Of a stretch of 64,000 nt of DNA, positions 35,332-42,698 are shown piece after piece. The translations under genes were made by a program, and so were the position numbers. The DNA is taken from assembly GCF_014649835.1 (NCBI RefSeq), contig NZ_BMTU01000001.1, forward strand, positions 186,001 to 250,000. The letters are read 5' to 3'. The notes under the pieces were generated by a model. The model was not told where the DNA came from. It worked only from the letters and a program-made list of their open reading frames with translations, and did not search any database. The first letter of the stretch is position 1; every line of letters begins with the position of its first letter. Origin of the DNA: Streptomyces pilosus. GTDB taxonomy: Bacteria > Actinomycetota > Actinomycetes > Streptomycetales > Streptomycetaceae.

Positions 35332-36006
35332 ATGGGTACCGAGGGTGCGGAGAACGACAGGACGGCCGGTGCGGACGCGCGTGACCCGGGTGAGGCGGCG
35401 CCCGCGGCCGCCGACCCCCGGGTCGCCGCGGCGGTGGCCGCCGCCGAGGCGGCCGGTCCGCCGAACGGGGAATCCGTGCGGATCGACAGCTGGATCTGGT
35501 CGGTGCGGCTGGTCAAGACGCGGTCCCTCGGCGCCGCCGCCTGCCGGGGCGGGCACGTCCGGGTGAACGGCGAGCGGGTCAAGCCCTCCCACTCCGTCCG
35601 TGTCGGTGACGAGGTGCGGCTGCGGGCCGAGACCCGGGAGCGGGTCGTCGTCGTCAAGCGGCTGATCCGCAAGCGGGTGGGCGCGCCGGTGGCCGTCCAG
35701 TGCTACCTCGACAACTCCCCGCCGCCCCCGCCCCGCGACGCCGTCGCCCCGGCCGGCATCCGCGACCGGGGCACCGGCCGCCCGACCAAGCGCGACCGCC
35801 GGGAGATGGAGCGCCTGCGTGGCCTGGGCGGACCGGGCGTGCCCGGTGGGGTGCCCGGACTCGCCGGCCCCGACGGCCCGGGCGCCGCACCGGCCGACCC
35901 CGGCGGCCGCGGGCGGGGCGCCGGAGGGCGCACGGCCGGCGGCGGAGGCGCCAAGTCCGGGCGCACATCCCGCCGGGCAGGCCCCGGCAGTCCCCGCCGC
36001 GACTGA
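35332..36006 (+). CDS. S4-domain RNA-binding protein (Hsp15-like)
   Basis: 224 residues. Residues 1-45 are Ala/Asp-rich and variable. The S4 domain runs from about 48 to 110 with RIDSWIWSVRLVKTRSLGAAACRGGHV and VNGERVKPSHSVRVGDEV, as in heat-shock protein 15, which recycles blocked 50S subunits carrying peptidyl-tRNA. After that comes a basic segment (RDRREMERLRG) and a Gly/Pro/Arg-rich disordered tail. The tail is longer than in the E. coli protein but usual in actinobacteria. Confidence 0.88.
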   Translation: MGTEGAENDRTAGADARDPGEAAPAAADPRVAAAVAAAEAAGPPNGESVRIDSWIWSVRLVKTRSLGAAACRGGHVRVNGERVKPSHSVRVGDEVRLRAETRERVVVVKRLIRKRVGAPVAVQCYLDNSPPPPPRDAVAPAGIRDRGTGRPTKRDRREMERLRGLGGPGVPGGVPGLAGPDGPGAAPADPGGRGRGAGGRTAGGGGAKSGRTSRRAGPGSPRRD

Positions 36007-36043
36007 CCCGGCGCCCTCGGGAGACGGGGCGTCCGTCCGCGTC

Positions 36044-36484
36044 TCAGCTGCGGCGGTGCAGCAGGCGCAGCAGGTCCGCGTTGTGGTGGCGGCGGGTCCA
36101 GGCGATCAGGGCGAGCGGCACGAGCAGGACGATCGGTGTCGCCGCGTTCTCACCGTCGAACACCGTGAGCTGCGTGACGAACGCGCCCACCATCAGCGCG
36201 GCGAGACCCGTCGCCGCCGCCGACTGGAGCACGGGCACCAACAGGCCGACGGCTCCCGCGAGTTCGAGCACGCCGATGGCGTACATCCCCGGGTCGCCCC
36301 AGCCCATCTCCGCGAAAGGTCCGGCCGCCGAGGAGTGCGCGATCAGCTTGGGCAGCGCGCTCGCGGTCGCGAAGAACAGCGCGATCAGCACCTGCACTCC
36401 GCGCAACGCGACCCGGGCGCGCCGTCCGCGGGCGGCCGCCGGCCCGGCGACGGAGGTCGGGGCGGCAGCGGTGGTCTCGGACAT
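36044..36484 (-). CDS. DoxX-family membrane protein
   Basis: 146 residues, four transmembrane helices, with the DoxX pattern RVALRGVQVLIALFF near 27 and GVLELAGAVGLLVPVLQ near 75. Members associate with thiosulfate:quinone oxidoreductase or with superoxide dismutase and sulfurtransferase in stress complexes, but many are uncharacterised. The ATG has AGGAG five bases ahead. Convergent with the S4 gene. Confidence 0.85.
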   Translation of the reverse strand: MSETTAAAPTSVAGPAAARGRRARVALRGVQVLIALFFATASALPKLIAHSSAAGPFAEMGWGDPGMYAIGVLELAGAVGLLVPVLQSAAATGLAALMVGAFVTQLTVFDGENAATPIVLLVPLALIAWTRRHHNADLLRLLHRRS

Positions 36485-36546
36485 GAGGTCTCCTGTGGGA
36501 TGCGGTCCGTACTGTCACAGGGGAAGACCGCCTCCCGCACCCGAAC

Positions 36547-37239
36547 TCATCGCTGTGCGGGCGTGGTTCTCACCGCCCGCACCCACATCCCGTCGGCCGT
36601 CAGATACCGGTCGACCCGCAGGCCCTCCTCCCCCAGCGCCTCCTCGAACCGGGGCGCGGTCAGGGCACGGGAGCGGAACGTCTGCGTCCAGACCGCGTCC
36701 GGGAACACGTACTCCGCCCGCACCGAGTCGACGCCGTCACCGACCGGTTCCGCCGACACGATCCGCACGGTGAAGCCCGCCGGATCGACCCGCTCGCGCG
36801 GCACGTTCGTGTGGTAGTCGGCGCCCTCCCGCTGGATCAGCACGCACCCGTCCTCCGCCAGGTGCCGCACACAGGTGCGCAGCAGGCCCCGCCGCACGCC
36901 GACGTCCCCCGCGTGCACCAGGAAGGACGCGAGCAGCACCACGTCGAAGGTCTCCCCGGCGTCGAGGTCCTCGATGGCGCCGCACAGCGTCCTCGCCCCG
37001 CGCACGCGCTCCAGCATCTCCGCCGACTCGTCGACCGCCGTGACGTCGAAGCCCCGCTCCAGCAGCGCGTGCGTCATCCGCCCCACGCCGCTGCCCAGCT
37101 CCAGTATCCGCGCCCCCGGCGGCACCGCGGCGGCGATGATGTCCGGCTCGTCCCCGACGGGGAGCCGCGAGTACAGCTCCACCGCGCAGCCGTCCGGGGT
37201 GATCGCCCCGGGCCCCGTCCCCTCGTACCCCTCACGCAT
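36547..37239 (-). CDS. Class I SAM-dependent methyltransferase
   Basis: 230 residues. Motif I ARILELGSGVGRMTHALL near residues 43-60, motif II acidic DVTAVDESAEML near 66, and motif IV-like FDVVLLASFLVHA near 97. Resembles small-molecule methyltransferases; substrate unknown. The ATG at 37239 has GGAG six bases upstream; an ATG four codons earlier (37251) is the alternative. It is preceded by a 146-bp gap to a divergent small membrane gene. Confidence 0.85.
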   Translation of the reverse strand: MREGYEGTGPGAITPDGCAVELYSRLPVGDEPDIIAAAVPPGARILELGSGVGRMTHALLERGFDVTAVDESAEMLERVRGARTLCGAIEDLDAGETFDVVLLASFLVHAGDVGVRRGLLRTCVRHLAEDGCVLIQREGADYHTNVPRERVDPAGFTVRIVSAEPVGDGVDSVRAEYVFPDAVWTQTFRSRALTAPRFEEALGEEGLRVDRYLTADGMWVRAVRTTPAQR

Positions 37240-37397
37240 TCTCAGCTCCATGTCCGTCCAACGGCCCGCGTCCGCACGTCCGTTCCAGTTCCCCGCGGAT
37301 TCACCCGTACGTGTGAGCGGCGGCGGGTTCCGGGGACCCGGAGGGCAGGGAACTCACGGTCGCGGGCTGTGGTCGGGCGGGAGTGGCGGTGAGGACG

Positions 37398-37664
37398 ATG
37401 CGTACGGGCAGTGAACCGGTGACCGCGCGCAGTGCGCTGCGGATGCGGTTCTGGCTCAGCGTGTGGGGCGAGGTGTGGACGGTCGCCGGGACGGTGGCCT
37501 TCGCGCTCACGGGGTACCCCGGCTGGGCGGTGGCGTGCGGGGCGCTGTGGCTGCTCGTCACCGTCGACCTGGTCCTCGTCGTCCGGCACATCCGTCAGGG
37601 ACCGCACTACCAGCCGGGGCGCGACGTCCCGCCGTACGAGCCGCCGGCCGGGCGGCGGCCGTAG
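37398..37664 (+). CDS. Small membrane protein, unknown
   Basis: 88 residues with two hydrophobic segments (about 20-38 and 45-62) and a Pro-rich hydrophilic end (GRDVPPYEPPAGRRP). No family recognised. GTGAGG precedes the ATG; in-frame GTGs at 37383 and 37389 could also start it. Stands alone between divergent and convergent neighbours. Confidence 0.6.
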   Translation: MRTGSEPVTARSALRMRFWLSVWGEVWTVAGTVAFALTGYPGWAVACGALWLLVTVDLVLVVRHIRQGPHYQPGRDVPPYEPPAGRRP

Positions 37665-37682
37665 CGCGGGGGCATACCGCCG

Positions 37683-38063
37683 TCACCCTTCGAAGCGGGC
37701 CGCCCTCAGGTACTCCGGGTTGGGGTCCAGGGCGGCCGCCAGCCGGAAGTGCCGCTTCGCCGGGTGGGGGCGGTTCTGCCGCTGGTAGGTGCGGGCGAGC
37801 GCGAAGTGGGCGTAGGCGTTGTCCGGCTCGCGCTCCAGGACGAGGGAGAACTCCAGCTCGGCGGGGCGCAGCTGGGCCGCCGCGAAGAAGGCGCGGGCCC
37901 GCAGCAGGCGCGCGGCGGTGTTCTCGGGGTGGACGTCGATCACGCCGTCCAGCAGCTTCACCGCGCCCCGCGGATCCCGTGAGGCGAGCAGCTGCTCGGC
38001 GGCACGGAAGTCGATGACATGTGTCTCCGGCGTACGTCCGGTCGGACCACTGGTCTCGGGCAC
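37683..38063 (-). CDS. TPR-repeat protein
   Basis: 126 residues with two or three tetratricopeptide repeats. Units include AVKLLDGVIDVHPENTAARLLRARAFFAA, then LEFSLVLEREPDNAYAHFALARTYQRQ and a partial third. Likely a protein-interaction adaptor. The GTG at 38063 has AAGGA seven bases upstream. It is 50 bp downstream of coaE on the same strand. Confidence 0.85.
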   Translation of the reverse strand: MPETSGPTGRTPETHVIDFRAAEQLLASRDPRGAVKLLDGVIDVHPENTAARLLRARAFFAAAQLRPAELEFSLVLEREPDNAYAHFALARTYQRQNRPHPAKRHFRLAAALDPNPEYLRAARFEG

Positions 38064-38113
38064 GGCGGCATCCTTCCCTCTCTGATCGCTTTCAACGCCT
38101 CGCCCGGGGGCCC

Positions 38114-38752
38114 CTATTCCGGCGTTTCCGGGGCCTGCGGCGGCCGCGGGCGGGAGGCACGCTCCCGGCGGACGAGCTCGTCCCAGACGTCCTTGACGCG
38201 GGGAACGAGCTCGTCGAGCGGGACGTCGTTGTCGATGACGATGTCGGCGATCGCCCGGCGCTGTTCGCGGGTCGCCTGGGCGGCCATCCGCGCCCGTGCG
38301 TCCTCCTCGCTCATGCCGCGCCGGCCCACGAGCCGCTCCAGCTGGGTGGCGGGGCCGGCGTCGACGACGATCACCAGGTCGTAGAGGGGCGCGAGACCGT
38401 TCTCCGTGAGCAGGGGGACGTCGTGCACGACGACGGCGTCCTCGGGGGCGGCCTCCTCCAGCTCGCGGGAGCGGGCACCCACCAGGGGGTGGACGATGGA
38501 GTTGAGCACGGCGAGCTTGTCCGCGTCGGCGAAGACGATCGCGCCGAGCCGGGGCCGGTCGAGGCTGCCGTCGGCGGCCAGGACGTCCTCGCCGAAGGCG
38601 TCGACGACGGCGGCGAGACCGGGCGTGCCGGGCTCGACGACCTCGCGCGCGATGCGGTCCGCGTCGACGAGCACGGCCCCGCACTCGACGAGCAGCCGGG
38701 ACACCTCACTCTTGCCGGCGCCGATACCGCCGGTCAGGCCCACTGTCAGCAT
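38114..38752 (-). CDS. coaE: Dephospho-CoA kinase
   Basis: 212 residues. Walker [12 protein letters not shown] at residues 5-15, [10 protein letters not shown] near 30 (substrate Asp), [14 protein letters not shown] near 100 and [16 protein letters not shown] as the lid near 143. It catalyses the last step of CoA synthesis, ATP + dephospho-CoA to CoA. The C-terminal extension is short and Arg/Pro-rich. TAGGCT ends seven bases before the ATG, so the mRNA is probably leaderless. Confidence 0.96.
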   Translation of the reverse strand: MLTVGLTGGIGAGKSEVSRLLVECGAVLVDADRIAREVVEPGTPGLAAVVDAFGEDVLAADGSLDRPRLGAIVFADADKLAVLNSIVHPLVGARSRELEEAAPEDAVVVHDVPLLTENGLAPLYDLVIVVDAGPATQLERLVGRRGMSEEDARARMAAQATREQRRAIADIVIDNDVPLDELVPRVKDVWDELVRRERASRPRPPQAPETPE

Positions 38753-38759
38753 GGACAGC

Positions 38760-38765
38760 AGCCTA
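38760..38765 (-). promoter_or_regulatory. -10 box, leaderless, coaE
   Basis: TAGGCT on the minus strand, seven bases before the ATG. Confidence 0.45.
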
Positions 38766-38822
38766 GGTGTTCGAGCCCGGGCCGGGGCACGCCGGGCCCG
38801 GGGTCGCGCCGGGCCCGGCTCG

Positions 38823-39761
38823 TCAGAGGTCGCCCTCCCGCTCCGCGAGGAAGCGCTCGAACTCGCGCCCGATCTCGTCCGCCGACGGGATCTCCGCCGG
38901 CTCCGCGAGCATGTTGCCCCGGGTCTCCGCACCGGCCGCCGCGTCGTACTGGTGCTCGAGGCCCTGGACGAGGGCGGTGAGTTCCTCGTCGCCCTCCCGG
39001 ATCTGGCGGTCGATCTCGGTCTGGGTGCGGTGGGCGTCGGTGCGCAGCGCGTGCGCGACGCCGGGCAGGACGAGTCCGGTCGCGGCCGTGATCGTCTCGA
39101 GGGCGGTCAGTGCCGCGTCCGGGTAGGCGGACCGCGCGATGTAGTGCGGCACGTGTGTGGCGACACCCAGGACGTCGTGGCCGGCCTGCATGAGCCGGTA
39201 CTCGACGAGGGCCTCGGCGCTGCCGGGCACCTGCGCCTCGTCGAAGACGCTGCTGGTCACCGGGACGAGGTCGGTCCGGTTGCCGTGCGGGGTGATGCCG
39301 ACCGGGCGGGTGTGCGGGACGCCCATGGGGATGCCGTGGAAGTTCACCGACAGGCGGACGCCGAGGCGTTCCACGATCTGCTGGACGGCCGCGGCGAAGC
39401 GCTCCCACTCGACGTCCGGCTCGGGCCCGGACAGCAGCAGGAAGGGCGCGCCGGTGGCGTCCTGCACGAGGCGCACCTCGATGGCGGGCACCTCGTAGTC
39501 GCTCCAGCGGTCGCGGGTGAAGGTCAGCAGGGGGCGCCGGGCTCGGTAGTCGATGAGCCGGTCGTGGTCGAAGCGGGCGACGAGCTGGTGGGGCAGCGAG
39601 TCGAGCAGCCGGTCGACGATCTGGTCACCGGTCTCTCCCGCGTCGATGTAGCCGTCGAAGTGGTAGAGCATGACTAGTCCGGCCGACTCCTGGGCCAGCG
39701 CCATGTCGACGACGCCGAGCCCCTTCGGCTCCCATGCGTACAAATCCTGCGGATCAAGCAC
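38823..39761 (-). CDS. PAC2-family protein
   Basis: 312 residues with the PAC2 (proteasome assembly chaperone-like) fold. [23 protein letters not shown] lies near residues 30-52, [16 protein letters not shown] near 105, and [18 protein letters not shown] near 145. The C-terminal quarter is acidic and helical. Actinobacteria carry two or three such proteins, and a link to proteasome or ATP-grasp partners is suspected but unproven. The GTG at 39761 has AGGAGGAG eight bases upstream. Confidence 0.85.
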   Translation of the reverse strand: MLDPQDLYAWEPKGLGVVDMALAQESAGLVMLYHFDGYIDAGETGDQIVDRLLDSLPHQLVARFDHDRLIDYRARRPLLTFTRDRWSDYEVPAIEVRLVQDATGAPFLLLSGPEPDVEWERFAAAVQQIVERLGVRLSVNFHGIPMGVPHTRPVGITPHGNRTDLVPVTSSVFDEAQVPGSAEALVEYRLMQAGHDVLGVATHVPHYIARSAYPDAALTALETITAATGLVLPGVAHALRTDAHRTQTEIDRQIREGDEELTALVQGLEHQYDAAAGAETRGNMLAEPAEIPSADEIGREFERFLAEREGDL

Positions 39762-39843
39762 AGTGACCGCTCCTCCTCGTGTCCGTACGGGACAACGTGC
39801 TCGGGGCCACAGGCATTCCCCCTCCGGCGGTCGGTGGAGTGAC

Positions 39844-39953
39844 CGCGGGCCGGTGGGGGTCGGCCGCACTGTTCCCCGCGCCCCTGGAGGGTCGGCGGGC
39901 CGGCCGCGGGCCGGTGGGGCGGGTCGCGCAGTCCCCCGCGCCCCTCGGGGGGG
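39844..39953. repeat. Two copies of a Streptomyces GC-rich intergenic element
   Basis: Two copies of CCGCGGGCCGGTGGGG, then about ten bases, then CGCAGT-CCCCGCGCCCCT-like sequence (about 39844-39887 and 39904-39946). Similar CGCAGTTCCCCGCGCCCC blocks are scattered between genes in many Streptomyces genomes. No gene in this 261-bp gap. Confidence 0.6.
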
Positions 39954-39958
39954 CAGCA

Positions 39959-39994
39959 CTGAGGGACCGTACCCGGGTGGGTACGGCCCCTCAG
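39959..39994 (-). terminator. Terminator of rpsA
   Basis: 16-bp stem with one A/C mismatch at the eighth base from each end: CTGAGGG-A-CCGTACCC pairs with GGGTACGG-C-CCCTCAG around the loop GGGT. It lies 28 bp downstream of the rpsA stop. Confidence 0.8.
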
Positions 39995-40022
39995 TCAACG
40001 GCTAGGCGTCAGCGGGGAGCGT

Positions 40023-41516
40023 TCAGCTCTGGCCGCCCGCCAGCTTCTCGCGCAGAGCGGCGAGCGCCTCGTCCGAGGCGAGCGCGCCGGACTGGTCGCC
40101 ACCCTCGGAGGAGTACGAACCGCCACCGGACGCGGCCGGAGCGGCGGCCTCGCCACCCTCGGCAGCGGCCTTCTCGTCCGCCTCGCGGGACTTGATGACC
40201 TGCGCCTGGTGCTGCTCGAAGCGGGACTGCGCCTCGGCGTACTGGGTCTCCCACGCCTCGCGCTGGGTCTCGTAGCCCTCGAGCCAGTCGTTGGTCTCGG
40301 GGTCGAAGCCCTCGGGGTAGATGTAGTTGCCCTGGTCGTCGTAGGACGCGGCCATGCCGTACAGGGTCGGGTCGAACTCGACCGCCGACGGGTCGGCACC
40401 GAAGGCCTCGTTGGCCTGCTTCAGCGAGAGGCTGATGCGACGGCGCTCGAGGTCGATGTCGATGACCTTGACGAAGATCTCGTCGTTGACCTGGACGACC
40501 TGCTCCGGGATCTCCACGTGGCGCTCGGCCAGCTCGGAGATGTGGACCAGACCCTCGATGCCCTCGTCCACGCGGACGAACGCACCGAACGGAACCAGCT
40601 TCGTGACCTTGCCGGGCACGACCTGGCCGATCTGGTGCGTGCGGGCGAACTGCTGCCACGGGTCTTCCTGGGTCGCCTTCAGCGACAGGGAGACACGCTC
40701 GCGGTCCATGTCGACGTCGAGGACCTCGACGGTGACTTCCTGGCCGACCTCGACAACCTCGGACGGGTGGTCGATGTGCTTCCAGGACAGCTCGGAGACG
40801 TGGACCAGACCGTCGACGCCACCCAGGTCCACGAAGGCACCGAAGTTGACGATCGAGGAGACGACGCCGGAACGGACCTGACCCTTCTGGAGGGTGGTGA
40901 GGAACGTCTGGCGCACCTCGGACTGGGTCTGCTCCAGCCAGGCACGGCGGGACAGGACCACGTTGTTGCGGTTCTTGTCCAGCTCGATGATCTTCGCCTC
41001 GAGCTCCTTGCCCACGTAGGGCTGGAGGTCGCGGACACGGCGCATCTCGACCAGGGAGGCCGGGAGGAAGCCGCGGAGGCCGATGTCGAGGATGAGACCA
41101 CCCTTGACGACCTCGATGACGGTACCGGTGACGATGCCGTCCTCTTCCTTGATCTTCTCGATGGTGCCCCAGGCACGCTCGTACTGGGCGCGCTTCTTCG
41201 AGAGGATCAGGCGGCCTTCCTTGTCCTCCTTCTGGAGAACAAGGGCCTCGATCTCGTCACCGACGGCGACGACCTCGTTGGGGTCGACGTCGTGCTTGAT
41301 CGAGAGCTCGCGGCTCGGGATGACACCTTCGGTCTTGTAACCGATGTCGAGCAGGACCTCGTCCCGGTCGACCTTCACGATGACGCCGTCGACGATGTCG
41401 CCGTCGTTGAAGTACTTGATCGTCTCGTCGATCGCGGCGAGGAATGCTTCCTCGTTACCGATGTCGTTGACCGCTACCTGCGGGGTGGTGGCGGTGGTCT
41501 CGGTGCTGCTCGTCAT
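40023..41516 (-). CDS. rpsA: Ribosomal protein S1
   Basis: 497 residues with four S1 (OB-fold) domains at about 35-105, 122-190, 207-277 and 293-363. Each opens with a G-x-V-x-x-V or similar and closes with RISLSLK/RVSLSLK-type strands. The C-terminal 120 residues are low-complexity with Glu, Ala, Ser and Gln, as in other actinobacterial S1 proteins. Binds mRNA and assists initiation on the 30S subunit. It has a strong promoter and a leader of about 190 nt with inverted repeats. There is no strong ribosome site directly before the ATG; the nearest GGAG is inside a predicted stem. Confidence 0.97.
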   Translation of the reverse strand: MTSSTETTATTPQVAVNDIGNEEAFLAAIDETIKYFNDGDIVDGVIVKVDRDEVLLDIGYKTEGVIPSRELSIKHDVDPNEVVAVGDEIEALVLQKEDKEGRLILSKKRAQYERAWGTIEKIKEEDGIVTGTVIEVVKGGLILDIGLRGFLPASLVEMRRVRDLQPYVGKELEAKIIELDKNRNNVVLSRRAWLEQTQSEVRQTFLTTLQKGQVRSGVVSSIVNFGAFVDLGGVDGLVHVSELSWKHIDHPSEVVEVGQEVTVEVLDVDMDRERVSLSLKATQEDPWQQFARTHQIGQVVPGKVTKLVPFGAFVRVDEGIEGLVHISELAERHVEIPEQVVQVNDEIFVKVIDIDLERRRISLSLKQANEAFGADPSAVEFDPTLYGMAASYDDQGNYIYPEGFDPETNDWLEGYETQREAWETQYAEAQSRFEQHQAQVIKSREADEKAAAEGGEAAAPAASGGGSYSSEGGDQSGALASDEALAALREKLAGGQS

Positions 41517-41524
41517 GTGGGAAA

Positions 41525-41707
41525 GGGCTCCGGTACGGACATTGAAGTCGTAGGTACTGCTACGCCGGAGCCCGTTTCGCTCTGCCGAAGCCGGACAGCC
41601 ATGGAAGCGCTCCACCAGATACTGGCGACGACGCCTCGAGAACCGAGGGGACATACAACAGATGCGAGCGCAGCCTGCTACGTCTGAGGCGCGCAGGCTC
41701 GCAGCGC
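41525..41707 (-). promoter_or_regulatory. Structured rpsA leader
   Basis: Two inverted repeats in the 5' leader. One is 9 bp, GGGCTCCGG (41525-41533) with CCGGAGCCC (41565-41573), which holds the only GGAG near the start codon. The other is AGCCTGC (41672-41678) with GCAGGCT (41693-41699), with imperfect extension. Candidate for autogenous control by S1. Confidence 0.5.
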
Positions 41708-41714
41708 AACTTGT

Positions 41715-41743
41715 AGCATACGGGGGCAGCCGGGCAGGGTCAA
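41715..41743 (-). promoter_or_regulatory. rpsA promoter
   Basis: TTGACC (41738-41743), 17-bp spacer, TATGCT (41715-41720): the best sigma-70-type (HrdB) promoter in the window, as expected for a ribosomal gene. Confidence 0.8.
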
Positions 41744-41884
41744 TGCGCGAAGCCGCCCACCCGGGGCGGATCGCCGCATAACCGGCACAATTCCCGTCCT
41801 CCGAGGCCACACAGGGGCGGATAACCCGCCTCCGCGACACACCGGAGTCCGGCTGGACGGAAGAGTACGACGAGGGAGCCGATC

Positions 41885-42694
41885 ATCCAAGAGCCCGTAG
41901 CGCCCGAACCGGAGGCGACCCGGCGGGAGGCCGGTGTCGCGGAGAGCTCACACGCCAATCGTGGCTGGTGGGACCGGAACGCGGACGAGTACCAGACCGA
42001 GCACGGGACGTTTCTCGGCGACGACCGCTTCGTGTGGGGTCCCGAGGGTCTGGACGAGGTGGAGGCCGAGCTGCTCGGCCCGCCGGAGGAGCTGAAGGGG
42101 CGCGACGTCCTGGAGCTGGGCGCCGGCGCGGCGCAGTGTTCGCGCTGGCTGGCCGCGCAGGGGGCGCGCCCGGTGGCGCTGGACATCTCGCACCGGCAGT
42201 TGCAGCACGCGCTGCGGATCGGCGCGCCGTTCCCGCTGGTGTGCGCCGACGCGGGCGCGCTGCCCTTCGCGGACGGCTCCTTCGACCTGGCCTGCTCGGC
42301 GTACGGGGCGCTGCCCTTCGTCGCCGACCCGCGGCTGGTGCTGCGCGAGGTGCGCCGGGTGCTGCGGCCGGGCGGCCGGCTGGTGTTCTCGGTGACGCAC
42401 CCGATCCGCTGGGCGTTCCCGGACGAGCCGGGTCCCGAGGGGCTGAGCGTGTCGGCGTCGTACTTCGACCGCACGCCCTACGTGGAGCAGGACGAGGACG
42501 GCCGCGCCGTGTACGTCGAGCACCACAGGACGATCGGGGACCGGGTGCGGGACGTCGTCGCGTCGGGGTTCCGGCTGGTGGACCTGGTGGAGCCGCAATG
42601 GCCGGCCTGGAACACCTCCGAGTGGGGCGGCTGGTCCCCGCTGCGCGGGAAACTGATCCCGGGCACGGCGATCTTCGTGTGCGTACGGGACTGA
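41885..42694 (+). CDS. SAM-dependent methyltransferase with non-canonical ATC start
   Basis: 269 residues if ATC at 41885 is the start. Motif I GRDVLELGAGAAQCSRWLA lies near 74, followed by the ALDISHRQL acidic end and LVCADAGALPFADGSFDLACSAYGALPF. The conserved N-terminal part, with HANRGWWDRNADEYQ and HGTFLGDDRFVWGPEG, is present at about 30-60. In this frame there is no ATG, GTG, TTG or CTG between the upstream stop at 41822 and GTG 42032. Starting at 42032 would lose the conserved part. The sequence GAGGGAG, six bases, ATC is exactly where a ribosome site and start should be. Either a rare ATC start, a recent ATG-to-ATC mutation or a base error. Confidence 0.8.
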   Translation: MQEPVAPEPEATRREAGVAESSHANRGWWDRNADEYQTEHGTFLGDDRFVWGPEGLDEVEAELLGPPEELKGRDVLELGAGAAQCSRWLAAQGARPVALDISHRQLQHALRIGAPFPLVCADAGALPFADGSFDLACSAYGALPFVADPRLVLREVRRVLRPGGRLVFSVTHPIRWAFPDEPGPEGLSVSASYFDRTPYVEQDEDGRAVYVEHHRTIGDRVRDVVASGFRLVDLVEPQWPAWNTSEWGGWSPLRGKLIPGTAIFVCVRD

Positions 42695-42698
42695 GTGC

